This document shows, one piece after another, positions 4,817 through 5,232 of a stretch of DNA of 5,232 nucleotides; the first letter of the stretch is position 1, and each line of letters opens with the position of its first letter. Under the pieces are notes generated by a model that saw nothing but the letters and a program-made list of their open reading frames with translations, was not told where the DNA came from and did not search any database. The DNA is from Bacteroidota bacterium. Its GTDB lineage: Bacteria > Bacteroidota > Ignavibacteria > Tepidaquicellales > Tepidaquicellaceae. Position numbers and translations under genes: made by a program. Where the stretch lies: positions 1 through 5,232 of the forward strand of contig DOWN01000033.1 of NCBI GenBank assembly GCA_003519545.1. The letters are read 5' to 3'.

Positions 4817-5232
4817 TTGACTGACCGGATTAAAAATATTAATAGAATTGTAATTTCACGCACTGATAGAATAGGTGATGTTATTCTCACTCTTCCTTTG
4901 GCTGCAAAAGCAAAAGAAATTTTCCCCAATGCAAAAATTTATTTTTTATGTAATGAATATGTAAAAGATATCGTAAGTCTTTCCGCAGACGTTGATGAAA
5001 TTTTAATTTTCAATAATAATTTATCCGAATTAAAATCTGTTTTCAAAAATATTAAACCTGATTTAATTATAAACTCTTTTCCGGATTTTAAAATTGCACT
5101 CGCCGGTATTCTCTCGGGAATTAAATTCAGAATTGGAACTGCTTACAGATGGTATTCTTTTCTTTTCAATCTAAAAGTTAAAGAACACAGAAAAGAATGT
5201 AAACATCACGAATATGAATATAACATAAATCT
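4817..5232 (+). CDS. Glycosyltransferase family 9 (ADP-heptose:LPS heptosyltransferase-like), N-terminal part
   Basis: The frame is open to the window end (138 complete codons, no stop), so only the N-terminal half of a protein that is usually about 320-370 residues is present. It opens 'IVISRTDRIGDVILTLPLA' (11-29), the GT9 signature. Asp21 in the Gly-Asp pair corresponds to the catalytic-base Asp of WaaC-type heptosyltransferases. An alternating strand/helix Rossmann-like pattern follows (40-67, 80-105), then 'HEYEYNIN' (131-138), the HExxYN motif typical of the family. Such enzymes add heptose or a related sugar from a nucleotide donor to the lipopolysaccharide core at the inner face of the inner membrane. 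The acceptor and sugar here are unknown, so no waaF/waaC symbol is given. The start is taken as TTG 4817, 6 bases after the Lon-domain gene; no ATG exists before the conserved N-terminus. No clear ribosome site is seen, so it may depend on coupled translation. Confidence 0.9.
   Translation, partial: MTDRIKNINRIVISRTDRIGDVILTLPLAAKAKEIFPNAKIYFLCNEYVKDIVSLSADVDEILIFNNNLSELKSVFKNIKPDLIINSFPDFKIALAGILSGIKFRIGTAYRWYSFLFNLKVKEHRKECKHHEYEYNIN

Overview
The window is AT-rich and every supported gene lies on the + strand. Seven of seven observed stop codons are TAA, and at least two or three genes appear to start with TTG. Shine-Dalgarno sequences are strong at the superoxide dismutase gene, fair at one lipoprotein gene and weak or absent elsewhere. 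Two lipoproteins and a heptosyltransferase-type glycosyltransferase indicate a Gram-negative cell envelope. My best guess is a member of the Bacteroidota/Chlorobiota group, for example an Ignavibacteria- or Kapabacteria-like lineage. That placement is inference from general character, not from a marker gene.

Region 1 (1-3033) is an iron-sulfur and oxidative-stress operon. A leader of about 227 bases contains a 25-base inverted repeat whose core matches the known IscR type 1 operator pattern. It overlaps a candidate -10 box, as expected for an autorepressed promoter. It is followed by an Rrf2-family regulator (IscR-like), an IscS-type cysteine desulfurase, an A-type Fe-S carrier (IscA/ErpA/SufA family) and an Fe/Mn-family superoxide dismutase. 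Gaps are only 8-20 bases, and a hairpin plus T-run closes the unit at 3009-3033. The likely logic is that the regulator senses Fe-S status and co-controls sulfur supply, cluster delivery and superoxide defence. The scaffold gene iscU and the chaperone/ferredoxin genes of a classical isc operon are absent, and the IscS lacks the C-terminal tail that docks IscU.

Region 2 (3034-5232) starts with a short AT-rich intergenic stretch carrying a 16-base perfect palindrome. A tightly packed set follows: a lipoprotein of unknown function, a second lipoprotein with an Asn/Thr/Ser-rich linker and a small C-terminal domain, a stand-alone Lon substrate-binding-domain protein, and the start of a GT9 glycosyltransferase cut off by the window end. 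The Lon-domain gene is interrupted by one in-frame TAA at codon 20, inside its most conserved N-terminal motif. The rest of the frame is intact, so this is either a very recent nonsense mutation or a sequence error.

I see no mobile element, CRISPR array, tRNA or rRNA. The most interesting points are the IscR-type operator governing an isc-like operon without iscU, the possible dual-start (exported and cytosolic) superoxide dismutase, and the single-nonsense Lon-domain gene. I do not see an obviously new biological system.
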